From the NCBI GenBank assembly GCA_903929765.1, contig CAIYVX010000023.1:62001-126000 (forward strand): a stretch of DNA of 64,000 bases, written 5' to 3'. The stretch comes from an uncultured Planctomycetia bacterium (lineage in GTDB: Bacteria > Planctomycetota > Phycisphaerae > FEN-1346 > JAACEH01). Below, piece after piece: positions 1 to 8,324 of this stretch. The notes under the pieces were generated by a model. That model did not search any database and was not told the origin of the DNA. It saw only the letters and a program-made list of their open reading frames with translations. Position 1 is the first letter of the stretch. Each line of letters opens with the position of its first letter. The position numbers and the translations under genes were made by a program.

Positions 1-698
1 CGGTCCTTTTCGTTCAACTGCTCCAGGGCGTTGGGAAACAGCTTCAGGTCCGGGTGCGTGTCGTCGTAATGCTTGATCGTGTACCGCACCGTCTCCACCG
101 CCCGGCCCATCTTCCGGGCGATGCGCTTGCTCACCTCGTACAGGCAGCAATGGCAATAATGGCTCAGCCGCCGCGCCCGCCGGATGATCTCCCGCTTCTC
201 CTCCGGCGTCAGTTGCGAAAACCGCGACGCCTTCTCCACCTTCGGCTGATTACGGCTGATGAACGCCGTCACGCTCGACCCCAGAAACCCGACACGCTTC
301 TTGCCGTCCGGGAAAACGAATTTCCGCGACACCAGCCCCGCCTTCCGCCACCGGCTGATCGTCTTGCTCGTCACTTTGAACCGGGCCGAAATTTCCTCGA
401 TCGTCAGCACCTCTTCCGCCTGGTCCGCCGCCCGCAGGTTCATGCTGTCGCTCAGCGTCTCGATCATCCGCACCAGGTCCTGCCGCAACACCGCCCCGGC
501 AATCGTTTCCAGCGCCGCCGTCCGCGGCCGGTAGCCCGTGATCTGGTAACAGATAAAATCGTATGGGTAATTCTTGGTGGGATCGATCATCCCCAGAAAC
601 TTTTCCGCCCGCCCCACTTCCTGGGCCCGCACGTGCTCCGGCGAAAAGACCAACTGTTTCGCCAGTTCCTGAATTGCCGCACTGTGGTAGTTCACCAT
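1..698 (-). CDS. N-terminal part of a DNA-binding regulator, probably a planctomycete-type sigma-70 factor with N-terminal HTH extension (runs off window)
   Basis: Reverse-strand reading from ATG at 698: MVNYHSAAIQELAKQLVFSPEHVRAQEVGRAEKFLGMIDPTKNYPYDFICYQITGYRPRTAALETIAGAVLRQDLVRM...VLTIEEISARFKVTSKTISRWRKAGLVSRKFVFPDGKKRVGFLGSSVTAFISRNQ. MerR/HTH_17-like helix. The listed ORF 250..783 is a different frame. Confidence 0.6.
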   Translation of the reverse strand, partial: MVNYHSAAIQELAKQLVFSPEHVRAQEVGRAEKFLGMIDPTKNYPYDFICYQITGYRPRTAALETIAGAVLRQDLVRMIETLSDSMNLRAADQAEEVLTIEEISARFKVTSKTISRWRKAGLVSRKFVFPDGKKRVGFLGSSVTAFISRNQPKVEKASRFSQLTPEEKREIIRRARRLSHYCHCCLYEVSKRIARKMGRAVETVRYTIKHYDDTHPDLKLFPNALEQLNEKD

Positions 699-1208
699 GT
701 CGCACCTTCCGTTTCCGGTCGCCGCCGCTCTTGCCTTCTTCTCTCACCGTCCTCACCCTACCGCGCCGCCCGTTTCCGGTCAACTAGCGCCGTTTTATCC
801 CCCAAGTGTCCCGCCGCCACGCCCAGTGCCGCAAGTCCCTTAATTCCCGAATTCTACGCCTCTTTTCTGTCCTGTCCACCAGAAGTCCAATCTGGCGTTT
901 TGCCATTGATGTTTCACCCCTCCCCCTTGGGGGAGGGTAGGGTGAGGGTCGCTGTTTTTTCTTCACCACTCTCCCTTGAGGGGAGAGGGTAGGGTGAGGG
1001 TGTGATGTTTCTGTTGTTGTTTGCTGTTGTTGTTTCCAGGTGCCACACTTTGAAGCTCCGGCCCTGCCGGGGCCAAAGTGTGTTCTTTGTCGTGCCCCCT
1101 TGCCACAGAATGTCACCAAGTCCCATCAGGGCAGCCGTTTTTCTTGCTTCCCACGCCCCTTTTCCTTATCCTGTTCAATACGGAATTTTTTTCGCCGAGG
1201 CATAGCCG

Positions 1209-1679
1209 ATGACCGACCCCGCCCCCCAACCTCTCTCGCGCCGCGGCTTTCTCCAGGCCGCCGCCGTCGGCCTCGCCGCTGTCGCCACGGGCCTCGCCGC
1301 CTTCATGGCCGCACGCTTCATCACGCCCGCCCTCCCGCACGCCCAACTCTCCGATTTCACCCTCGACCTCCCCGCCGCATATCCCGAAGGCCAGTCCTTT
1401 GTCCCCACCGCGCGAATTTTCATTGAGCGCCGCGGCAACCGCTTCCGCTGCCTCTCCGCCGAGTGCACCCACCTCGGCTGCATCGTCGCCTGGAATGCCC
1501 CGCGCCGCGAGTTCGACTGTCCCTGTCACGGCTCGGTCTTCACCGCCGACGGCGCCGTACTCAAAGGCCCGGCCGCCCGCCCGCTTCCCGTCCTCCGCCT
1601 GACGCGCGACGCCGGCGGCCGACTCCTCGTCCAGCGCCGCACCTCCGTCGCCCCCGACCAGGCCTGGATCACAATTTGA
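1209..1679 (+). CDS. qcrA: Rieske iron-sulfur protein of a cytochrome bc complex
   Basis: Twin-arginine leader LSRRGFLQAA, 2Fe-2S motifs CTHLGC and CPCHGS. Confidence 0.93.
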   Translation: MTDPAPQPLSRRGFLQAAAVGLAAVATGLAAFMAARFITPALPHAQLSDFTLDLPAAYPEGQSFVPTARIFIERRGNRFRCLSAECTHLGCIVAWNAPRREFDCPCHGSVFTADGAVLKGPAARPLPVLRLTRDAGGRLLVQRRTSVAPDQAWITI

Positions 1680-1687
1680 GAACTGCT

Positions 1688-2947
1688 ATGAATACCATCA
1701 CGCCAACTCCCGACCGCCCCCGTTCCGCGTACCGCAACTTCTACCACCACCTCCACCCGCTTCGCATCCGCCGCGACAGCCTCCGTCCCGCCGCCACCTT
1801 CGGCCTCGGCCTGATCGCCGTCTCGCTCGTCATCATCATCGTCCTCACCGGTCTCCTCCTCATGTTCCACTACGTCCCCTCGACCGACCCGACCGCCGGG
1901 GCCTACGCTTCGATGCAGGACCTCCGCTGGATTGTCCCCTTCGGCCGCCTCGTCCGGGCCATGCACCGCTGGGCCGCCCACTTCCTCGTCCTCGTCGTCG
2001 TTCTCCACCTCGCCAGCGTCTTCCTGCGCGGTGCCTTCCAAGTCCCGCGCCGCACCAACTGGCTCTGCGGCCTCGGCCTGCTCCTGCTCGTCCTCGCCGA
2101 AAGTTTCACCGGCTATCTTCTCCCCTGGGACCAGTTGGCCTACTGGGCCACCGTCGTCGCCTCCAACATCGCCGGGGCCGTTCCGCTTCTCGGCGGCTGG
2201 CTCCGCCAGGTTCTCCTCGGCGGCAGCGACGTTTCCCAAGTCACCCTCGTCCGCTTCTACGCCCTCCACGTCTTCGCCCTGCCGCTCCTTATGTTCATCC
2301 TTCTGGCGATTCACCTCTGGCGCGTCCGCATTGACGGCGGCCTGGCCCACCGCTCAGAAAATGGTGTTTCCGTTTACCCCTCTCCCTTGGGAGAGGGTGC
2401 CGCGCCAGCGGCGGGTGAGGGGTTGAGGCCAAGAACTCCCGAACCACACCCACCAACGCGCCTTTCGGAAGACTCCTCCCTCCCCACCTGGCCGCACCTC
2501 GTCCTCCGCGAAGCCGCCATCTTCCTCGCCTGCCTCGCCGTCGTTGCCGCTGCCGCCCTCTTCTTCGACGCCCCGCTCGGCGAGCCGGCCAACCCTGCCC
2601 ACGCCCCGGAACCCGCCAAAGCCGCCTGGTATTTTCTTGGTCTCCAGGAACTCGTCAGCTACGACTACGGTCCGCTCTCACGACTCCACTGGCCGCCGTG
2701 GAACTCCGCCGGTCCCGTCCTCGGCCCGGAATTCTGGGGTGGCGTCCTCCTGCCCTTCCTCCTGTTCACGGCCCTTTGTGCCGTTCCTTACCTTCGCGCC
2801 AAGCCCTGCGGCATCGGCATTTATTTCGCCCTCGGCCGCCGCTGGTCCTGCATCATTTTTCTCGCCGCACTGCTCACCATTGCCGCCCTGACTTTTGTCG
2901 GCTACTTCCTCCGCGGACCGAATTGGATTCTGACCTGGACCTGGTGA
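1688..2947 (+). CDS. qcrB: Cytochrome b (b6 and subunit IV parts in one chain)
   Basis: RWIVPFGRLVRAMHRWAAHFLVLVVVLHLASVFLRGA, SFTGYLLPWDQLAYWATVVASN, C-terminal subunit IV-like part; ATG at 1688 is in frame with the 1463 ORF. Confidence 0.93.
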   Translation: MNTITPTPDRPRSAYRNFYHHLHPLRIRRDSLRPAATFGLGLIAVSLVIIIVLTGLLLMFHYVPSTDPTAGAYASMQDLRWIVPFGRLVRAMHRWAAHFLVLVVVLHLASVFLRGAFQVPRRTNWLCGLGLLLLVLAESFTGYLLPWDQLAYWATVVASNIAGAVPLLGGWLRQVLLGGSDVSQVTLVRFYALHVFALPLLMFILLAIHLWRVRIDGGLAHRSENGVSVYPSPLGEGAAPAAGEGLRPRTPEPHPPTRLSEDSSLPTWPHLVLREAAIFLACLAVVAAAALFFDAPLGEPANPAHAPEPAKAAWYFLGLQELVSYDYGPLSRLHWPPWNSAGPVLGPEFWGGVLLPFLLFTALCAVPYLRAKPCGIGIYFALGRRWSCIIFLAALLTIAALTFVGYFLRGPNWILTWTW

Positions 2948-2963
2948 CCGCCCGGCTTTGCCC

Positions 2964-5141
2964 ATGAACCTCGACCGCCTCTATTCTCTCGTTGCCGCCC
3001 TGTCGCTCACCGTCCTGGCCGTCCTCTTGGCCGCCCTCTGGACCGAGTCCGACCAGCCCTGGCAATGGTACCAGAAGGAATTCGCCGCGCGCACCGCCGC
3101 CGACCGCCCGGCCCGCCTTGCCGCCGCCTCGACGCCCATGGCCCGCCGCCAACTTTTCGACGCCATCGAACTCGCCGACGGTCGCCAACCGGCCCTCCGC
3201 GAAATCGCCGTCCCGCAACTCGGCGAAGTCTCTCGCTGCGTCACCTGCCACGTTGCCGTGACCGAGCCGCTCGTGGCCCGCGCCGAATTTCCCTTTAAAA
3301 AGCACCCCGAATCCTATCTCGATCCGCGCTGGCATCCCGTCGAACGCTACGGTTGCCTCATCTGCCACGGTGGCGAAGGCCGCGCTACCGACGCCGACGC
3401 CGCCCACGGACTGGAAGTCCGCGGCGCCACGCCGCGCCGCTCCGGCGAATATGTCCAGGCCGCCTGCTCCCGCTGCCACCGCGAACGCCCCATCGTCGCC
3501 GCACCCGCCTGGAACCTCGGCCGCGCCCTCGTCGCCGAGAACGGCTGTTCCGGTTGCCACGACCTCGGCCCCGACCTGCCCGGCGCCCTCACCGGCCCGC
3601 CGCTCTCGGGCCTCGGCTCGAAAACCACGGCCGCCTGGCTCACCGAATGGCTCCGCGATCCCGCCGCAGTCCGCCCCGACACCCGCATGCCGCGCACGCC
3701 CCTCGCGGCCGAAGAAATTAAATCCCTCGTCGCCTTGCTCTCCAACAGCCGCGAAAGGCAGGTCGACGCCCTGGGTGACGAATTCACCTCTCTGCCCGTC
3801 GATTTCGCCCGCCGCGGCCGCACCCTCGCCCAACAGGATCTCGCCTGCGCCGATTGCCACGATTTTCCCGGCCTCCAGCGCCCCGGCGGATATCCCATCC
3901 CCGGCCGCCGCCTGGCCCTCAACCTCGCCGGCGCCGGCGACAAACTTACCCCCGCCTGGATTGCCGCCCTCCTCGACGATCCCGCCCGCCGTCTGCCCAC
4001 CGCCGAAATGCCGCGCTACGGCCTCGCCGGCGACGACCGCCGCGCCCTCATCGCCTTCCTCGCCGGACTTCGCTCCTCGCTCAAACTTCCGCCCCCCGGC
4101 CGCCAACCTGCCGACCCTGCAATGGCCCCAAATGACGCCGAACTACGCAAAGGCCGCGACGTTCTGGCCCGCCAAGGCTGTCCCAGTTGCCACATCACGG
4201 GCGATCCCACCAGCTCTGAGTTGCGCATCGGCCCCTCTCTCGCCACAGTCGGCGACCTTCAACCTTGGCAAATCGATTGGGGCAGCGCCACCGTCTCGCC
4301 TGGAGATCGCCATCTGATCACCTACTTCCTCCGCAAGCTCCAGCGTCCGCGACAATTTCACGACGACCTCGGCGCCGTCAATCCCCTGCGCATGCCGACC
4401 TTTCGCTTTTCCGGCCCCCAGAGCCGCGCCGTCGCCACCTACCTCCTCAGCCGCTCCGTTCGCACCGTGCCCGATGAATATCTTGTGCCGCGATCAGCCG
4501 GCCCGACCGCGTTTGTTTCCTCCGTCGGCGAATCCGTACCCGGCCGCCTCGCGCCGCTCCTATCCCGCTATCGTTGCACCGCCTGCCACGCTCTCGCCGG
4601 GCAGGGCGGCGCGATTGCCCCCGCCCTCGACGGCCTCGGCACGAAGCTCCGCACCGATTGGCTGCGCGATTACCTCGCCGCCCCCTCGCCCATTCGCCCC
4701 GGAATTCAGGTCTCCATGCCCCGCCTTTTCCTCGCCCCGGCTGAACTCGACGCCATCATGGTCGCCCTGAACGCCGTCGCCGATCCTCGCGTTTCGGCTG
4801 ACGTTCCCGCAATCTCCGGCTCAAACGCAATGGCCACCGAAGCCGAACTCGGTCGCAAACTTTTCCTCACCGGCGTCGGCTCCGACGGCGAAACCGTCGG
4901 CGTCTGCGCCGCCTGCCATCGCCACGGCAGCCCGGGCGGCGCCGCCGGTCCCGACCTTACCCATGCCGCCGCCCGACTCCAGAGCGAGTGGGTCTACGCC
5001 TGGCTTCGCCTCGGCCACCGCCTCGTCCCCGCCACACGCATGCCGTCCTTCAATCTTTCCGACACCGAAGCCCGCCGCCTCGCCGCCTTCGTCTTCAGCG
5101 ACCTCCCGGCCAAAACTCCGGGGCAGGGTGGGAAACCATGA
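2964..5141 (+). CDS. Multiheme c-type cytochrome with eight CxxCH motifs
   Basis: CVTCH, CLICH, CSRCH, CSGCH, CADCH, CPSCH, CTACH, CAACH; N-terminal hydrophobic anchor. Confidence 0.9.
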   Translation: MNLDRLYSLVAALSLTVLAVLLAALWTESDQPWQWYQKEFAARTAADRPARLAAASTPMARRQLFDAIELADGRQPALREIAVPQLGEVSRCVTCHVAVTEPLVARAEFPFKKHPESYLDPRWHPVERYGCLICHGGEGRATDADAAHGLEVRGATPRRSGEYVQAACSRCHRERPIVAAPAWNLGRALVAENGCSGCHDLGPDLPGALTGPPLSGLGSKTTAAWLTEWLRDPAAVRPDTRMPRTPLAAEEIKSLVALLSNSRERQVDALGDEFTSLPVDFARRGRTLAQQDLACADCHDFPGLQRPGGYPIPGRRLALNLAGAGDKLTPAWIAALLDDPARRLPTAEMPRYGLAGDDRRALIAFLAGLRSSLKLPPPGRQPADPAMAPNDAELRKGRDVLARQGCPSCHITGDPTSSELRIGPSLATVGDLQPWQIDWGSATVSPGDRHLITYFLRKLQRPRQFHDDLGAVNPLRMPTFRFSGPQSRAVATYLLSRSVRTVPDEYLVPRSAGPTAFVSSVGESVPGRLAPLLSRYRCTACHALAGQGGAIAPALDGLGTKLRTDWLRDYLAAPSPIRPGIQVSMPRLFLAPAELDAIMVALNAVADPRVSADVPAISGSNAMATEAELGRKLFLTGVGSDGETVGVCAACHRHGSPGGAAGPDLTHAAARLQSEWVYAWLRLGHRLVPATRMPSFNLSDTEARRLAAFVFSDLPAKTPGQGGKP

Positions 5142-5611
5142 AAAAGGTTACGAAATCCGGGTGCCACACTTTGAAGCCCCGGCTTGGCCGGGGCCAAAGT
5201 GTGTTCTTCTTTGCTCTGCTCGCCATCATTCTATTATCCGTGGCCTTTGTCGGCTGCCGCCGCGAACCCCCCAAGACTCCCTCCGCCGCCACCGCCAATT
5301 ACCACGTCGATTGGCCGACGGCGCGCGGCTCCGAACTCTATTCCTTCTATTGTCTCGCCTGTCACGGCCCCGCCGGACGCGGCGACGGTTTCAATGCCCG
5401 CAACCTGGCTACGCCGCCGCGCGATTTTCAGGATCGCCGCCGCATGGCCGAATTGCCCGACCAGCGTCTGGCCGCCGCGATTCGCTCCGGCGGCGAGGCC
5501 GCGGGATTGAACGCCGAAATGCCCGCCTGGGGTTCATCCCTCAAGGATCTCGAAATCGACTATCTCGTCGCCTATCTGCGCTCGCTCGAGCAGGTGCCGG
5601 CGAAACGTTGA
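5138..5611 (+). CDS. Monoheme cytochrome c with an N-terminal signal/anchor
   Basis: ATGA overlap with upstream gene; CLACH motif followed by GPAGRGDGFNARNL and DYLVAYLRSL. Confidence 0.85.
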   Translation: MKKVTKSGCHTLKPRLGRGQSVFFFALLAIILLSVAFVGCRREPPKTPSAATANYHVDWPTARGSELYSFYCLACHGPAGRGDGFNARNLATPPRDFQDRRRMAELPDQRLAAAIRSGGEAAGLNAEMPAWGSSLKDLEIDYLVAYLRSLEQVPAKR

Positions 5612-5624
5612 AAGGAGGTCGGCA

Positions 5625-5831
5625 ATGAACTCATCTGAGGGCGAACCGACGAATGCGGCCTATGAACAGCGAGCGCCAGGATGGGATATTCGCTGCCTGA
5701 AATGCGGCTTTACCGAGCCGTTCGGTAAATACGGCATTCGCCTGGGCGGAGCCGGTCGCAAATGGACGCTGGCTCGCTGTCAGCGCTGTCGACGGTTTTG
5801 TTGTCATGTTATCGAAAAACGCAAAACGTAG
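5625..5831 (+). CDS. Small Cys-rich zinc-ribbon-like protein
   Basis: CLKC ... CQRC pairs; good SD (AAAGGAGG) before the ATG. Confidence 0.6.
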   Translation: MNSSEGEPTNAAYEQRAPGWDIRCLKCGFTEPFGKYGIRLGGAGRKWTLARCQRCRRFCCHVIEKRKT

Positions 5832-5845
5832 GGCGGGTCCGGTTC

Positions 5846-6799
5846 TTATAGTCCAATCGCCCACGGCAGCACAAATGGCAGAATCACCGCAAAAAACACC
5901 GCGTGACTCACGATAAAATTCGTCATCGCCAAATCCCGGTCGGTCCGAAACAGCGTCGGAATCATGATGCTGTAAACGGCGCAGGGCATGAACGCCAACA
6001 GCAGGCAAAGTTGCCGCCCGATTCCGGTGTACCCCAGGGCGCTCATGAGGCCGAACATCAACAGCGGCGCTACCGCAAACTTCAGACCGCACATCACCAC
6101 GCTCTGAACCAGGTATGGTCGCATCGCCCGCAACGAAATCGTCAGTCCGATCCCGACATAGCTCAGTACGATCCCGACCACCAGCAGCACGTCGATCAGA
6201 TGCACCCGTTCCAGTGTTTCAGCGGGGTAGGGCGCCTTCGTCAAACTCAACGCCAGCCCGGCCGTCACCGCATACAACGGCAGGCTCCGCAGGTCCGCCA
6301 CGCTCCGCCGCACCAGTTCCAGCGGTCCCAGGCCCGACTCGCTCGTGTAATGATGGGCAATCGGAAACAGCACCAGAAAAATGAAAAATGGCGATGATAA
6401 AATGTATATAAACTGATACCCCAACGCGTCCGGTCCCAGCAGCGACAGGGCCACGAAACCGCCCAGCGTGTAGCTCAGATTGCTGATCGAGGCCCCGAAC
6501 GCAAATGACGGCGTTTGCAGCCGACCCATCTTCAGCAGCCGCGCCACCGCAAACCCCGCCGCCAGCAAAGTCGCAATGACCGCCACGTTCACCAGCGGCA
6601 ACCGCCACGTTCCCGGTATGATGTGCAGCCGCCAAACCGCGAAAAATCCCAACGACGTATCGAACCCGACAATCGCCGCCTTCATGAACCAGCCGGCCCG
6701 TTCCGTGCTGATCCAACCCTGCCGCCGGGCCAGGTAGCCGAACAGGGTCGAAACCAGCGCCACCAGGCTGAAAAAAACTATCTGTGTCTGTGTGCCCAT
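5846..6799 (-). CDS. AEC (auxin efflux carrier) family permease
   Basis: About ten hydrophobic segments; MGTQTQIVFFSLVALVSTLFGYLARRQG start; typical AEC pattern. Confidence 0.75.
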   Translation of the reverse strand: MGTQTQIVFFSLVALVSTLFGYLARRQGWISTERAGWFMKAAIVGFDTSLGFFAVWRLHIIPGTWRLPLVNVAVIATLLAAGFAVARLLKMGRLQTPSFAFGASISNLSYTLGGFVALSLLGPDALGYQFIYILSSPFFIFLVLFPIAHHYTSESGLGPLELVRRSVADLRSLPLYAVTAGLALSLTKAPYPAETLERVHLIDVLLVVGIVLSYVGIGLTISLRAMRPYLVQSVVMCGLKFAVAPLLMFGLMSALGYTGIGRQLCLLLAFMPCAVYSIMIPTLFRTDRDLAMTNFIVSHAVFFAVILPFVLPWAIGL

Positions 6800-6816
6800 T
6801 TAGATCTGGTCGCCGT

Positions 6817-8235
6817 CTAAACTATGTTGTCCGCCGCGCCCTTGAGCGACTCAATCTCACGCTGCGTTTCCTCGTATCCCGCCCGGCCCATCAGCGCGAA
6901 GGTCGCCTTCTTGCCTTCCTCCACGCCCGGCTGATTATAGGTGTCGATCCCGAGCAGTTCCCCCGCGAACGAGGTCTGCACTTCCAACAGGTACAAAAGC
7001 TGTCCGACCGTGAACTCGTTCACCGCCGGTACCGTGATCGTCACGTTCGGCCGCCGGCTCTTGGTCAGGGCGAACGTCGTGGCCCGCCGTTCCGCGTCCA
7101 TCAATTCCGCCATTGTGTGCCCGCCCAGATAATCCGTCCCCGGCGAACCCTTGAACGCCCGCGGAATGGCCAGATCCTTCGCAAACTTCTCCACCGCGAT
7201 CAGCGTGAAGACCTTGTCGTTCGGCCCCTCGCGATAAAGTTGCACCTGACTATGTTGATCCGTCACTCCGAGCGACTTGATCGGCGTCGGCCCGACAAAT
7301 TCTTCCCGCCCGCCCGACAAGCGAATCTTCCCCAGGCTCTCCGCCCACAGTTGCCGGTACCAGTCCGCCACGTCCCGCAGGGCCTGCGAATACGGCATCA
7401 TCACGCTCATCGGCTTGCCCTTGCGATAGAACAGATATTGAATTGCCGCCCCCAGAAACGCCGGGTTCTCCCGCAGATTGTCACCGAGGCACGCCTGGTC
7501 CATCGCCGCCGCCCCCGCCAGCAGCCGGTCCACCTTCACTCCGATCATGGCCAGCGGAAAGAGGCCTACGGGACTCAGGACGCTGAACCGCCCGCCCACG
7601 CCGTCCGGCACCGGAAACGTCTCGTAACCTTCCTGCGCCGCAATCGGCCGCAAATAGCCCTTCGCCGTGTCCGTGATCGCCACCACGTTGGCCGCGTACT
7701 TCTTCCCCAGAACCCGCATCAGCCGCGCCCGGCAGATCAGAAATTGCGACATCGTTTCAGCCGTCTCGCCCGATTTGCTGATTACCACGAACAGGCTTTT
7801 TTTCACGTCGATCATGTCCACCAGCGCCGCAAACTGGTCCGGATCGACGTTGTCCATCACGAAGAGCCGCGGGCCCTTTCGCTTCTTGTCCGCCACCAGG
7901 TTGTGGAACGGATGGACGCAGGCCGAGGCCACCGCGATTGTCCCCAGGGCCGAGCCGCCGATCCCCAGCACCACCACATTCGCGTACTTTCCTTTCTTCG
8001 CCCGCACGCTCTTCTGAATCGCCGCCAGCTGCGCCGCCTGATACGGCAGGTCGCGATACGGCAGTTTCCCCGCCGCCCGCGCCGCCGCCAGCCGCGCCGC
8101 GATCTCCGGCGTCCGCGCCGCCACCTCGTCCAGGTCCGCCTGCGACAACCCGTGCTCCGGCCCCACCAGTTCCGCCAGGCAATTGTTGTAATCAAATTTT
8201 AATAACGCCTCTTGTCCTGTCTTCACCATCGACAT
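6817..8235 (-). CDS. pgi: Glucose-6-phosphate isomerase
   Basis: VVVLGIGGSALGT, VISKSGETAETMSQF, GIDTYNQPGVEEGK. Confidence 0.92.
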   Translation of the reverse strand: MSMVKTGQEALLKFDYNNCLAELVGPEHGLSQADLDEVAARTPEIAARLAAARAAGKLPYRDLPYQAAQLAAIQKSVRAKKGKYANVVVLGIGGSALGTIAVASACVHPFHNLVADKKRKGPRLFVMDNVDPDQFAALVDMIDVKKSLFVVISKSGETAETMSQFLICRARLMRVLGKKYAANVVAITDTAKGYLRPIAAQEGYETFPVPDGVGGRFSVLSPVGLFPLAMIGVKVDRLLAGAAAMDQACLGDNLRENPAFLGAAIQYLFYRKGKPMSVMMPYSQALRDVADWYRQLWAESLGKIRLSGGREEFVGPTPIKSLGVTDQHSQVQLYREGPNDKVFTLIAVEKFAKDLAIPRAFKGSPGTDYLGGHTMAELMDAERRATTFALTKSRRPNVTITVPAVNEFTVGQLLYLLEVQTSFAGELLGIDTYNQPGVEEGKKATFALMGRAGYEETQREIESLKGAADNIV

Positions 8236-8324
8236 CTCCTTTGCTGTGCCGTTCGTAGGGGCAGAGCTTGTCTCTGCCCTGCCTTTAAGAAATGATACCC
8301 AGACACCAGTTCTCCGTAAATCTC

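Noticed and set aside
250-783. 177-aa minus-strand ORF
   Set aside because: Wrong frame; the neighbouring frame from 698 reads a coherent HTH protein
2874-4106. 410-aa Gly/Ala/Glu-rich minus-strand ORF
   Set aside because: Antisense shadow of the octaheme cytochrome gene
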